A program made the translations under genes and the position numbers. From contig CAZBNS010000018.1 in NCBI GenBank assembly GCA_964493475.1, forward strand, positions 1 to 24,070: 24,070 nt of DNA, in the 5' to 3' direction. The notes under the pieces were generated by a model, which saw nothing but the letters and a program-made list of their open reading frames with translations, had not been told where the DNA came from and ran no database searches. Position 1 is the stretch's first letter. The number at the start of each line of letters is the position of its first letter. Source of the stretch: CALXSC01 sp964493475. GTDB taxonomy: Bacteria > Pseudomonadota > Alphaproteobacteria > Rickettsiales > UBA1997. Below, in pieces: positions 8,021-16,662 of this stretch.

Positions 8021-8986
8021 CTAGTCCTTATCCTTCGCCAATGGGTGCAGTGTATTAACTATATTTTTTAACTTCTCATCAGCAACATGCGTATAAATTT
8101 GTGTTGTAGAAATATCGGAATGCCCCAATAATTCCTGAATTACCCTTAGATCAGCGCCTCTTTGTAAAATATGGGTTGCAAATGAATGTCTAATTACATG
8201 TGGATGGACTTTATCTGGACTAATATTATTTCTTATTGCTAATTGTTTTAAGTTTAATGCAAAAATTTGTCTTGCAATGTGGTTGTCTTTTTTAAATTTT
8301 ACTTTTGTATCTTTTTTATTTTTTGAAAAAGTCGCCATTGTGCTCCAGAGCCATTCTGATTTTTTGTTTTGCAATAAATTTTCTCTTAGATTTAAATATT
8401 TTATCAAGGCATCTTTTGCTGTTTTATTGATGGGAACTATTCTTTCTTTATTGCCTTTGCCTTTTATTATTAAAAAATCGTCTATCGTATAAAATCCATC
8501 TTTTCTATATTTTTTTTGAATATCTGATATTTTTAATTCAACTAATTCCGATACTCTAAGGCCTGATGCATAAAGTAATTCAAGCATCGTGTAAAATTGA
8601 ATTCCGTAATTGCTAGTGTCTTTTTTTGCTTCATTTAGCATTATTTTAACTTCATCTTCGCTTAAAACTTGAGGAACATCGTTTTGGATTTTTGGGTGCT
8701 CTAATAATGTTGCTGGATTTTCGGTTATAATTTCTTCTAATTGTAAAAAATTAAAAAACTGTTTTATAGCGGAAATATGACGTGCCATTGTTGAAGGTGC
8801 AACGCCGTTTTTATATAAATTTTCTATATATTTTTTTAAATCTTTTGTCGTTATTTTTTTAATATCTAGTTCTTCTAAAAATAAAAATAAATCTTCCAAA
8901 TCATTTTTATATGACAATAATGTATTTTTTGCGGAGCCTTTTTCTACTTTCAAGTTGTTTAAGAAATTGTCTAAATATATATTCAT
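8021..8986 (-). CDS. xerD: Tyrosine site-specific recombinase XerD
   Basis: Tyrosine recombinase that, with XerC, resolves chromosome dimers at the dif site. The protein is 321 aa against about 300 for E. coli XerD; the extra length is mostly an insertion around residues 205-240 (Lys/Asn-rich). The N-terminal SAM-like DNA-binding domain covers 1-90. The catalytic set is complete: Arg144 in ASGLRVSEL, Lys177 in KGKGNKER, His263 and Arg266 in HPHVIRH, His289 in LLGHSD and the nucleophile Tyr298 in TQIYTHV. XerD is favoured over XerC from general likeness, but the two are hard to separate by eye. The gene is transcribed alone, convergent with bamA; a dif-like site was looked for and not found. 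Confidence 0.88.
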   Translation of the reverse strand: MNIYLDNFLNNLKVEKGSAKNTLLSYKNDLEDLFLFLEELDIKKITTKDLKKYIENLYKNGVAPSTMARHISAIKQFFNFLQLEEIITENPATLLEHPKIQNDVPQVLSEDEVKIMLNEAKKDTSNYGIQFYTMLELLYASGLRVSELVELKISDIQKKYRKDGFYTIDDFLIIKGKGNKERIVPINKTAKDALIKYLNLRENLLQNKKSEWLWSTMATFSKNKKDTKVKFKKDNHIARQIFALNLKQLAIRNNISPDKVHPHVIRHSFATHILQRGADLRVIQELLGHSDISTTQIYTHVADEKLKNIVNTLHPLAKDKD

Positions 8987-9080
8987 TAGGTCTACCGTAA
9001 ATAAAGTTTTTTATTTATATTAATAATCATGTTTGTATTTGGTTATTTAAATTAGTCAAATTGTATTTGTCGAAAGTCCA

Positions 9081-9755
9081 TTAAATTTTTAATTTCTTGT
9101 TTAATTCTTTATAATTTTGCAAAATACTTTCCACTTTTTCCCAATATTTTTTTGAATGATTTTTGTAAATAGTATGAACTAATTCGTGAACTACCAAATA
9201 ATCTATTACTTGCTCTTCAAAAAAGATTATTTTCCAGTTAAAAGATAGGTCGTTTTTAAAATTGCAAGTTCCCCAAACGGTTTTTTGTTCTTTTATTGCA
9301 ATTGTTCCATAGTTGAAATTGTATTGGCTTGCAAAATGTTGAACTCTATTGTTTATTACTTTAAAACACTCTTTTTTATACCACTCTTTGATAATTTCCT
9401 GCAATAGTTCTTTAGTCCAGTTTTTTGATATATTAACCAATAATTTATCATTGTTTATTTCACAAAACCCGCCGTCCTTTAATAGCTCGCTATCGTTTAT
9501 AGCTAACTCAATATCTTTTCCCAAGAATAATACTTTGTCATTTTGTATTAATTGTCTCTTTGATTTTTTTCTTTCAAGTCTCTCAATCGTCCATTCTTTT
9601 CTTTTTTCCAATAAATCAAACAAAAATTTTTGAGAAACTTTTAATGGAGACATTATAGTGAGGGTGTCCCCGGTTATTCTAAAACCAATTGTTCGTTTTC
9701 TTTTTTTGGAATAGGTTATTTTATAATTAAATAAATTTTTGTAATTTCCTTCCAT
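9081..9755 (-). CDS. YgjP-like zinc metallopeptidase (M48 / DUF45 family)
   Basis: A 224-aa soluble protein of the YgjP/DUF45 family of predicted zinc metallopeptidases. The C-terminal domain has the family pattern in order: WGTCNFKNDLSFNWK (161-175), then the zinc-binding HELVH at 190-194 (two His and the catalytic Glu), and NHSKKYWEKV from 199, which supplies the third ligand region. The family consensus is HELAHL, so the Val and Thr here are mild variations. The N-terminal 100 residues form the usual beta-rich region. No signal peptide is present, so it acts in the cytoplasm; substrates are not known. It is the last gene of an operon, starting one base after the stop of the upstream NTPase gene. 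Confidence 0.88.
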   Translation of the reverse strand: MEGNYKNLFNYKITYSKKRKRTIGFRITGDTLTIMSPLKVSQKFLFDLLEKRKEWTIERLERKKSKRQLIQNDKVLFLGKDIELAINDSELLKDGGFCEINNDKLLVNISKNWTKELLQEIIKEWYKKECFKVINNRVQHFASQYNFNYGTIAIKEQKTVWGTCNFKNDLSFNWKIIFFEEQVIDYLVVHELVHTIYKNHSKKYWEKVESILQNYKELNKKLKI

Positions 9756-9756
9756 T

Positions 9757-10062
9757 CTAATCCTTCTTAATGGTGAGCATAATTCTTTTTTTGAAACCGC
9801 CCCGCTCTTTAAGTTTTTCTAATCTTTTTTTCTCAACATCTTTTATATCAATATTTTTAAAATCACAAATAGCATACAAAACTTCAAACACATCGCCCAT
9901 TTCGGCAATTAATTCATCTTTATTTGCGGCTTCATAAAATTCACTTATTTCCTCAAATAGCTTGTCCTTCAATGAACTATAAAAATCGCTGTCGTTTGTC
10001 AAAATTTCAATATTTGGATTTTGAAATATTTCCGGAATTTTATCTCTAACTAATTTTTTCAT
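9757..10062 (-). CDS. MazG / PRA-PH-like NTP pyrophosphohydrolase
   Basis: A 101-aa all-alpha pyrophosphohydrolase of the small KLVRDKIPEI type, often annotated as phosphoribosyl-ATP pyrophosphohydrolase. Metal-binding acidic residues are seen as EEISEF (Glu37, Glu38, Glu41) and EMGDVFE (Glu54, Asp57), the EExxE...ExxD arrangement of the MazG superfamily. The C-terminal ERGGFKKRI signature is also typical of this subfamily. No histidine-biosynthesis gene is nearby, so a house-cleaning role against abnormal nucleoside triphosphates is more likely than HisE function; this is inference. It lies six bases after era and one base before the YgjP-like gene. Confidence 0.85.
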   Translation of the reverse strand: MKKLVRDKIPEIFQNPNIEILTNDSDFYSSLKDKLFEEISEFYEAANKDELIAEMGDVFEVLYAICDFKNIDIKDVEKKRLEKLKERGGFKKRIMLTIKKD

Positions 10063-10068
10063 ATAATT

Positions 10069-10950
10069 TTACTCCCTAAATTTATCTTCAACCCATTTTT
10101 CTTTTACTTTAACAAACAAAAATAAATGGATTTTTCTATTTAAAAATTTGCTTAATTCTTCTCTAACTTCTATTCCGATCTGCTTAATTAATTGCCCTCT
10201 TTTTCCAAGGATTATTGATTTTTGATTTTCTTTTGTTATATAAATTATTTGTTGAATTTTTATATCTCCATTCTCAAACTCTTCCCATTTTTCAGTTTCT
10301 ACATCAACTGAGTAGGGCAGCTCTTGGTCTAACTTTAAAAATAATTTTTCTCTAGTTATTTCAGACGCTAAAAATTTAATAGGCGCATCAGTAATTTCAT
10401 CATCTTTGAATACCCAATCTCCGTCTTTAGCTTGGTCTAATAGATATTGTTTTAATTTATCAACGCCTTCTCCTGTTTTTGCAGAAATCATAAAAATTTC
10501 TTTAAAGCTTGGATAATAGTCTGTAATTTGTTTTGTCAATTCAAGAAGTTTTGGCTTTTTTACTGCGTCAACTTTGTTTAAAACTAAAATATTATTAATC
10601 TCTTTTTTCTTAAATTCATCAAGAATAATTTTTATCTTTTCTTTAAACCCTTCAGTAGCGTCAATTAATAGACATGTCAATTCCGCATCTCTTATTCCGC
10701 TCCAAGCGGTTTTTACAATTTTTCTTTCCAATAGTCTTGCTTTTTTTGGAATAAAAACACCAGGTGTATCAACAAAAATTATTTGAGTATTTCCATCAAT
10801 AAATATTCCTCTAATTAAATCTCTAGTCGTTTGGACTTTTGGTGATATAATTGATACTTTCTCTCCAACAAAATAATTTGTTAATGTTGATTTGCCAGCA
10901 TTTGGAGCTCCTGCTATTGCTACTGTTAATATTTTTTGTCCATTTTCCAT
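10069..10950 (-). CDS. era: GTPase Era
   Basis: Essential GTPase that binds the 3' end of 16S rRNA and helps mature the 30S subunit. It is 293 aa, the standard length. GTP-binding motifs: G1 GAPNAGKS at 14-21, the switch region with TTRD at 41-44, G3 DTPG at 61-64, G4 NKVD at 125-128 and G5 SAKTG at 156-160. The C-terminal KH domain has the ILGKRGQLIKQIG loop at 247-259. All key residues are intact. It usually follows rnc; here it follows a lipoprotein gene after seven bases and heads a tight group with the NTPase and YgjP-like genes. Confidence 0.97.
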   Translation of the reverse strand: MENGQKILTVAIAGAPNAGKSTLTNYFVGEKVSIISPKVQTTRDLIRGIFIDGNTQIIFVDTPGVFIPKKARLLERKIVKTAWSGIRDAELTCLLIDATEGFKEKIKIILDEFKKKEINNILVLNKVDAVKKPKLLELTKQITDYYPSFKEIFMISAKTGEGVDKLKQYLLDQAKDGDWVFKDDEITDAPIKFLASEITREKLFLKLDQELPYSVDVETEKWEEFENGDIKIQQIIYITKENQKSIILGKRGQLIKQIGIEVREELSKFLNRKIHLFLFVKVKEKWVEDKFRE

Positions 10951-10957
10951 ATAATTC

Positions 10958-12466
10958 CTAAAAATTTAAATCCACAAATGTTGTTTGTCCTTTTTGAATT
11001 TCTATTTCTTTTTCAAAAACTTTCGAATTATTTTCTAAAATCACCAGCTTATATTTTCCACTATTCAAAACAGCTCCGCCAAATTGAATATTTGAAAATA
11101 AAGTTGCCCAATACCTTATATCAGCTTTTGATGTTTCGTTGGCTGTCTTTATAGCACCAGCAAACATGCTTAAGCCCAATACCTTGTAAAAATTGCCATC
11201 TTGGCTATAAACAGCATAAGCTGCAACAGCTCCAGCTGCATATTTTGCCGTAAGTCTCGCTATGATTTTAGTTCTCACTATTGTTAATTTATCATCTAGC
11301 GTTTTCTTTGCTATATCAGACATCGGTTCAACCATTGTTAAATTAGTTTCCGCAATTTTCGTTCCACTCAAATCAAATATTTGCGCCGTATATTTTTTAA
11401 TATCCTCAGTTATATTGATTTCCGGTAGCTCTATAACCGCTTGCGGAATACCAGCCTCAGTTAGCATTACTACTCTTATCATTGCCTCCATGCCAGAATC
11501 AATTGAACCAAAAAGTGCTATAGGAATTGGTATTTTTATTTCTTTAACAGTTTTTGGAGCTACCAAATTATCTTTTACTAAAATAACCAAATTGTCCCTT
11601 TTAGACGAATTCAAGTTTTTTATATTTCTTTGCAAAAATTCTTGTAAATCTTTTGCATATTGTGTTTCGCTTATATAATTTTTTTTCAACTCTTGATATG
11701 ATAAATTAGGCAATTTTTTAAAATCGTCATTAAATTCTTTATGTTTATTATTGAAAGTTGGATACATATTATAATTCTTCAACAACACATCATTTCCGTC
11801 TTTATATAATTGCAAGGCTATTTGTCTATTAGCAGAATCGCCAAACTCACTATGTATGAAACCTCCCCAAGTTTTTGCCACTATATCATTTTTATATACA
11901 GGTTCACCGCCAGTTTCGCCTTGGTATGATTTTAATAATGAATCCCATTCAATTATAGCGCTTCTTGCATAATTTAGGTGAAAAGTTTTTTCATTGTCTG
12001 ATAATATTTTTTTCTCAACCTTTAGATTATTTTCATCTAAATATTCCTCATAGAACCCCTGCTGGTAGAGATTATAGTTAATTAACGACAAATAAAATCT
12101 AATCATGGATCTTTCATATTTTTCGCCATAATAATTATCCATATTCTCATCCCATATACTTGCAGTTTTTTTGCTTATGCTAATAGTATATAAATCATCA
12201 CTAATATTTTTTGCATTTTCAAAAGATTTCAATGCTTGATAGTATTCTCCTCTTAAATAGTAAACTGTTCCAATTTCAAGATATTTTAACAACAGAGAAT
12301 TTTCGCCAGAACAAAATTTTTTTTGTTTTACGATTTTCATCGCTTCTTCATAATTTTTAGTTTTAATACTATTTGTTAGACTTGTTCTATCTTGTCTATC
12401 CTGCACGACAGAACCGCAAGAAGTAATTGTAAATAAAATTAAAAATAATAATAGAAATTTTTTCAT
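10958..12466 (-). CDS. COG3014-like lipoprotein with TPR-like N-terminus
   Basis: A 502-aa predicted lipoprotein of unknown function. The signal peptide ends in a lipobox, TITSC, with the lipid-modified residue at Cys17. Residues about 30-260 look like helical TPR-type repeats (for example the YYLRGEYYQALKSFENAKN helix pair near 69-87). The second half holds a beta-rich segment (about 310-400, with IPIPIALFGS and VIELPEINI), then an Ala/Gly-rich helix KYAAGAVAAYAVYSQ, and a C-terminal beta region ending QTTFVDLNF. This build fits the COG3014 family of conserved bacterial envelope lipoproteins, whose role is not established. It sits three bases after rpe and seven before era, within the operon. 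The family assignment is by architecture and remembered pattern. Confidence 0.75.
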   Translation of the reverse strand: MKKFLLLFLILFTITSCGSVVQDRQDRTSLTNSIKTKNYEEAMKIVKQKKFCSGENSLLLKYLEIGTVYYLRGEYYQALKSFENAKNISDDLYTISISKKTASIWDENMDNYYGEKYERSMIRFYLSLINYNLYQQGFYEEYLDENNLKVEKKILSDNEKTFHLNYARSAIIEWDSLLKSYQGETGGEPVYKNDIVAKTWGGFIHSEFGDSANRQIALQLYKDGNDVLLKNYNMYPTFNNKHKEFNDDFKKLPNLSYQELKKNYISETQYAKDLQEFLQRNIKNLNSSKRDNLVILVKDNLVAPKTVKEIKIPIPIALFGSIDSGMEAMIRVVMLTEAGIPQAVIELPEINITEDIKKYTAQIFDLSGTKIAETNLTMVEPMSDIAKKTLDDKLTIVRTKIIARLTAKYAAGAVAAYAVYSQDGNFYKVLGLSMFAGAIKTANETSKADIRYWATLFSNIQFGGAVLNSGKYKLVILENNSKVFEKEIEIQKGQTTFVDLNF

Positions 12467-12469
12467 AAA

Positions 12470-13120
12470 CTATTGTCTTAATGAATTTATTGCTTTTTCA
12501 TAATTTGAACTTCCAAAAATATAAGAGCCTGCAACTAAAACATTAGCTCCTGCATTTATAACGCTTTTAGCATTTGCATCATTTATACCGCCATCAACTT
12601 CTAAATCAATATTTTTGCCAGCTTTATCAATCATTTTTCTTATTTTTTCAATTTTTTTCAATTGGTTTGCAATAAATTTTTGACCGCCAAAACCTGGATT
12701 AACGGTCATAACCGTAATTAAATCCAAATCGTCAATAAGATATTCCAAAACACTCTCACATGTTGAAGGATTTAAAACAATTCCAGCCTTTTTGCCAAAC
12801 GACTTAATTAATTGAATACTTCTGTTAAGATGTATAACCGCTTCGTATTGTATAGATATAATATCTGCCCCAGCCTTTGCGAAATCTTCAATATAAAAAT
12901 CAGGATTTTCAATCATCAAGTGAACATCAAAAACTTTGTCAGTGCATTTTCTTATATCCTTAACAACTTTTGCACCAAATGTTAAATTTGGAACAAAATG
13001 TCCATCCATTACATCAATATGAATATAATCAGCTCCGGCCTTGCCAATATTTATAACTTCTTCTCCAAGTTTTGAAAAATCGGCAGATAAAATAGACGGT
13101 GAAATTTTTACTGTTGTCAT
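12470..13120 (-). CDS. rpe: Ribulose-phosphate 3-epimerase
   Basis: Interconverts ribulose 5-phosphate and xylulose 5-phosphate in the pentose phosphate pathway. The product is a 216-aa TIM barrel with SPSILSADFSKLGEE at the N-terminus, DVMDGHFVPNLTFG, DVHLMIENP, the flexible-loop segment TVNPGFGGQKF, LEVDGGIN and the phosphate-binding VAGSYIFG near the end. The metal-binding His and catalytic Asp residues are present. The frame is open further up, to a TTG at 13174, but those 18 residues are not family-like, so the ATG at 13120 is chosen; a GGAGGA at 13141-13146 (minus strand) lies about 20 bases upstream, too far to be its ribosome binding site. First gene of the operon that continues with the lipoprotein and era. 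Confidence 0.95.
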   Translation of the reverse strand: MTTVKISPSILSADFSKLGEEVINIGKAGADYIHIDVMDGHFVPNLTFGAKVVKDIRKCTDKVFDVHLMIENPDFYIEDFAKAGADIISIQYEAVIHLNRSIQLIKSFGKKAGIVLNPSTCESVLEYLIDDLDLITVMTVNPGFGGQKFIANQLKKIEKIRKMIDKAGKNIDLEVDGGINDANAKSVINAGANVLVAGSYIFGSSNYEKAINSLRQ

Positions 13121-13280
13121 ATTGCAAGTATAATTTTTCTTCCTCCAGTGTAGAATTAGATAATTATTTTTCAAGAATTATTTGAATTTATCTTGGATAA
13201 TTATGCACTTTAAGACTTTGGGTAGCCACCTTTGTCAACGTAGCATAGAATCTAACAACGTTTTTAAAATATAAATAATT

Positions 13281-14234
13281 TTAAAAGAAAAATTTTACAC
13301 CAAAATCAATATTTTGTGATTGATAATTATACTTTTGTTTAGTTTTTATAAAAACAGGATCTTCATATATAATTCCATTAAAGGCATATGCATCAACTAT
13401 TCTGGTAAATGTTTGTTCCATTTCTTTCGCATATACTCCTCTATAACCTAAATAGATTGCTGCAATGCCGTCTGAAATTGGATAAGATAAACCAATCATT
13501 ATTTGTGCTCCCGGAACAGTGCTTCTATCATCTGTTTGCAAATTAGACATATCACCTGATACCATACCAACACCAAAACCAACATATGGCTTGATTGGAG
13601 ATTTTGCATTTGTTTTTTCAAATATAAAATTTAACATATATGTTTTAACAGAAAATTCAACTAATGGAAAATTATTATTTGTCAAATAAGTTTTTGTAAT
13701 TCCAGATATAGTCCCAGTAGTTATTATTGCATTTGTTTGCAAATATTGATTAAATACATTTGGGCCAACTTTTGCGAAATCCTTTCCAAAATTACTGTTT
13801 TCAAATGTTGCCTCTGAATATTCAAATTCAATTCTTATTCCGTTTCTCCAATATAAACCTAATGAAGTAAAAAAGTTAAAACTATTGTCAAACTCCCATT
13901 TTTCATTTTTATTGTAATATGGAGTATCAATATTTGCCTCAGCTCTCATATTTGTGTTTCTTGCCATGCTATATCTACCGCCAGCGCCAAGATAAAGCCT
14001 TATATCTTTTAATCTAACTTCTTCAACACCTTCTGTATTATTTAGTTTTCCTTTATATTGTTTTGGTATTTCAACCGTTTCAGAATAATTAATACTCTTT
14101 AATTTATCCTTTTCCTCTTCATTTAATTGTTTTATTTCCAAATCATATGGAGTAGCTAGTTTTACTGCGCTGTTTGCAGCATAAAACGGCAGCAAACACA
14201 AAAACAAAACAAAAAATATTTTATATAATTTCAT
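13281..14234 (-). CDS. Outer-membrane beta-barrel surface protein (surface-antigen-like)
   Basis: A 317-aa secreted barrel protein. It begins with a good signal peptide (MKLYKIF, a Phe/Leu core, cut near NSA around residue 23). Then come a short Lys/Glu-rich linker and, from about residue 75, alternating amphipathic strands: LYLGAGGRYSMA, TSLGLYWRNGIRIEFEY, KPYVGFGVGMVSGD, AQIMIGLSYPIS, AIYLGYRGVY and IDFGVKFFF. The C-terminal Phe is the usual barrel signal for BamA. The PYVGFGVG and YLGYRG strands resemble the Rickettsiales surface antigen (Surface_Ag_2, Msp/P44) and related small barrels, but overall identity cannot be judged by eye. The frame opens at an ATG at 14261; the start at 14234 gives a better signal peptide. 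It probably has its own promoter. Confidence 0.75.
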   Translation of the reverse strand: MKLYKIFFVLFLCLLPFYAANSAVKLATPYDLEIKQLNEEEKDKLKSINYSETVEIPKQYKGKLNNTEGVEEVRLKDIRLYLGAGGRYSMARNTNMRAEANIDTPYYNKNEKWEFDNSFNFFTSLGLYWRNGIRIEFEYSEATFENSNFGKDFAKVGPNVFNQYLQTNAIITTGTISGITKTYLTNNNFPLVEFSVKTYMLNFIFEKTNAKSPIKPYVGFGVGMVSGDMSNLQTDDRSTVPGAQIMIGLSYPISDGIAAIYLGYRGVYAKEMEQTFTRIVDAYAFNGIIYEDPVFIKTKQKYNYQSQNIDFGVKFFF

Positions 14235-14320
14235 ACCAAATAAGTAAAACCTTGATAGCATGATATTAAATAAAATATTATTTTCAATATATTTTATAAA
14301 AAATAATCTAGAATTACTAA

Positions 14321-15571
14321 TTATTTCAATAAAACTAGAAAATGTTTCTTTTTTCCAACTGATAATTTAAACTCATTAAGTTTTGAAACATCAAAATTTT
14401 CATCTTCAATTTTTTCGTCATTTGTTTTAACGCCACCACCTCTAATAAGTTTTTTTGCTTCTCCGTTTGAATTTGCAAACTCTAAATTTTTTAATACTTG
14501 AAATAATAATTTCTCATTATTTTTATATTCAATTTTTGGTAAATTATCATTTGACTTATTTTCAAAAATTTCTTGAGCTTGCTTGCTGGCTGCTATAGCA
14601 TTTTCCTCTCCATGACAAAGTTTTGTTGCTTCAAAAGCCAATATTTTTTTAGCTTCATTAATATCCCCTTGCATAATTTTACCAATATCATTTATGCTTA
14701 AGTCTGTATAAACTAATAAAAGCTTTGAAACTTCCTCATCATTAATATTTCTAAACCACTGAAAATATTCATAAGGACTTATCATATTTTCATCAAGCCA
14801 AACGGCATTTCCTTCTGATTTGCCAAACTTTTTGCCATTTCTGTCTAGTAATAAAGATGTTGAAAGTCCAAGAACCTCTGTTCTTTTGCCTTCTTCAACA
14901 TCGCCTTTGGCGAATTGTAGTTTTCTGACAAGCTCTACACCGGCTACAACATTTCCCCATTGATCTGCACCGCATAATTGTAATGTGCAACCATATTTTT
15001 TATATAGATAATAAAAATCATAAGCCTGTAAAATCATATAATTAAACTCCAAAAAACTCATATGTTCGGTTTTCTCAAGTCTTTGTTTTACGGATTCAAA
15101 AGTGAGCATTCTGTTAACTGAAATATGGGGGGCTATATCTCTTAACAAATTAAGATAATTCATATCTTTCCACCAATCGTAGTTGTCAACTAAAACTGCA
15201 TCAGTAGGGCTATCTCCAAATTTAATAAACTTTTCTATTGTTTTTTTGATACCTAATTTATTTGCATCTATTGCTTCAGGTGTTAACATTGGTCTTGTTT
15301 TGTCTTTGCCACTTGGATCACCAATCATGCCAGTTGCTCCACCCAATAAAATTATAGGTTTATTTCCGCATTTTTGAAATAATCTAATTAGCATAATCGA
15401 ATATAAGTGCCCAGTATGTATTGATTTTCCAGTAGGGTCTGTTCCCCAGTAAGCAATTACAGGCATACCAGCAGATAATTGTTTATCCAATTCTTCCAGG
15501 TTGGTACACTGATTTATGAAGCCTCTTGCTTCACATTCTTGTAAAAATTTTGATTTAAAATTACTTGTCAT
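14321..15571 (-). CDS. tyrS: Tyrosyl-tRNA synthetase
   Basis: Class I synthetase that charges tRNA-Tyr. It is 416 aa, the normal length for the bacterial enzyme. The Rossmann domain carries the HIGH-type motif HTGH at 52-55 and the KMSKS-type motif KFGKS at about 248-252. Between them are the tyrosine pocket segment YMILQAYDFYYLY and the CGADQWGN motif. The C-terminus (about 350-416) is an S4-like RNA-binding domain with KLIRGGGVKTN. It starts eight bases after the stop of the cyclophilin gene, so the two are probably co-transcribed. All motifs are intact. Confidence 0.96.
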   Translation of the reverse strand: MTSNFKSKFLQECEARGFINQCTNLEELDKQLSAGMPVIAYWGTDPTGKSIHTGHLYSIMLIRLFQKCGNKPIILLGGATGMIGDPSGKDKTRPMLTPEAIDANKLGIKKTIEKFIKFGDSPTDAVLVDNYDWWKDMNYLNLLRDIAPHISVNRMLTFESVKQRLEKTEHMSFLEFNYMILQAYDFYYLYKKYGCTLQLCGADQWGNVVAGVELVRKLQFAKGDVEEGKRTEVLGLSTSLLLDRNGKKFGKSEGNAVWLDENMISPYEYFQWFRNINDEEVSKLLLVYTDLSINDIGKIMQGDINEAKKILAFEATKLCHGEENAIAASKQAQEIFENKSNDNLPKIEYKNNEKLLFQVLKNLEFANSNGEAKKLIRGGGVKTNDEKIEDENFDVSKLNEFKLSVGKKKHFLVLLK

Positions 15572-15579
15572 GACTTAAA

Positions 15580-16512
15580 CTATCTACGATTATTTGTTGG
15601 TTTCTTTATTGAACTGGTTGGCACGCCTATATTGTTAATTTTTGGCTGTTCTCCATTAATATTTTGCGGCTTATTTACATTATTATTTTCTATTGGAGCT
15701 TCATTATTTATAGTTCCTTGAGATTTAACCTCGCCATTGTTATTAGTTTCTTGAGGTTGAGTTTCACTATTTTTATTATCTTGATTTATATCTATATCCT
15801 TTGTCTCAATTAAAATTCCCAATATAGATTTTTTTTGATAATTTGGATCCTCTTTTGTTTTTTCAACCTGCATTTCATTTATAAGATTTATTTCCTCTTT
15901 TACTATAGTCAAAGGCTTATCATTTAACATATCGCCAGTAATAACTTTTAACATAACGTCTGGATTTTCAACCATTCCATTTTTTGCACTATCTCCAGAT
16001 TTAATTTTATCAACATGTTCCATACCAGAAATTACTCTGCCGAATATACTATATTGATTATCTAATTCAGGAAAGAATTCACCTGTTATAATGAAGAATT
16101 GGCTATTTGCACTATTTGGATCAGAGCTTCTTGCCATTGATAATGTTCCTCTTATATGGTGTTCATTATTAAATTCAGCATATACTCTTCCCAATCTGCT
16201 TCCACCTCTTCCTGTTCCAGTTGGATCTCCAGTTTGAGCCATAAAGCCACTTATTGCCCTATGAAATTTAACATTGTCATAAAATCCCTCTTTAGTCAAT
16301 GTTTTAATTCTTTGAACGTGCATTGGAGCAATATCAGGAAAAAGTTCTGCAATTACAATGCCATCTTTTAGTTCTATATATAAAGTATTTTTAGGTTCTG
16401 GATCTTTCTTTTCCAAAGTTGCCTGATTAGTTTCATCAACTTGAAAATCAATAGCAAACGAATTTAAGCTAAAAATCAATATAAAAAAAGGCAATAGTAA
16501 TTTTTTAAACAT
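15580..16512 (-). CDS. Secreted cyclophilin-type peptidyl-prolyl isomerase with Asn-rich tail
   Basis: A 310-aa exported PPIase that speeds prolyl cis-trans isomerisation, most likely helping envelope proteins fold. It has a signal peptide (residues 1-20, cut near SFA), a cyclophilin domain at about 45-210, and a long C-terminal tail (about 236-310) rich in Asn, Gln, Pro and Glu. Family motifs: KFHRAISGFMAQTGDPTG with the catalytic Arg, GRGGS, and ANSQFFIITG where NGSQFFI is usual. The low-complexity tail is extra compared with a minimal periplasmic cyclophilin of about 190 aa and could reach across the periplasm or be disordered. It stands upstream of tyrS with an eight-base gap. An AT-only inverted repeat at 16522-16539 precedes the start but is probably chance. 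Confidence 0.9.
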   Translation of the reverse strand: MFKKLLLPFFILIFSLNSFAIDFQVDETNQATLEKKDPEPKNTLYIELKDGIVIAELFPDIAPMHVQRIKTLTKEGFYDNVKFHRAISGFMAQTGDPTGTGRGGSRLGRVYAEFNNEHHIRGTLSMARSSDPNSANSQFFIITGEFFPELDNQYSIFGRVISGMEHVDKIKSGDSAKNGMVENPDVMLKVITGDMLNDKPLTIVKEEINLINEMQVEKTKEDPNYQKKSILGILIETKDIDINQDNKNSETQPQETNNNGEVKSQGTINNEAPIENNNVNKPQNINGEQPKINNIGVPTSSIKKPTNNRR

Positions 16513-16648
16513 TTTAATAGATATTTATTTTCATAAATAAAAAATAGTAAGTAGGATTAAAAAATCAAGAGTTTATTAAAATAAGTATATTTCTTAATAA
16601 AAATTTTTCTTGTCTTTTTTCACAATATCAATAAAATACTATAGACTT

Positions 16649-16655
16649 AAGAGGA
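16649..16655 (+). promoter_or_regulatory. Strong Shine-Dalgarno of tgt
   Basis: AAGAGGA lies seven bases before the ATG at 16663. It is one of the few clear ribosome binding sites in the window and fixes the tgt start. Confidence 0.75.
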
Positions 16656-16662
16656 AAATAAA

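Noticed and set aside
8998..9017. Perfect 8-bp AT-only inverted repeat just upstream of xerD
   Set aside because: At this AT content several such perfect short stems are expected by chance in 24 kb; no T-run or conserved context supports a terminator or operator.
13121..13174. N-terminal extension of rpe to a TTG start
   Set aside because: The 18 extra residues are unlike the family; rpe proteins normally begin just before SPSILSAD.
16522..16539. 7-bp AT-only hairpin with a GAAA loop (minus strand) before the cyclophilin start, possible RNA thermometer
   Set aside because: Same chance argument; it does not clearly cover a Shine-Dalgarno.
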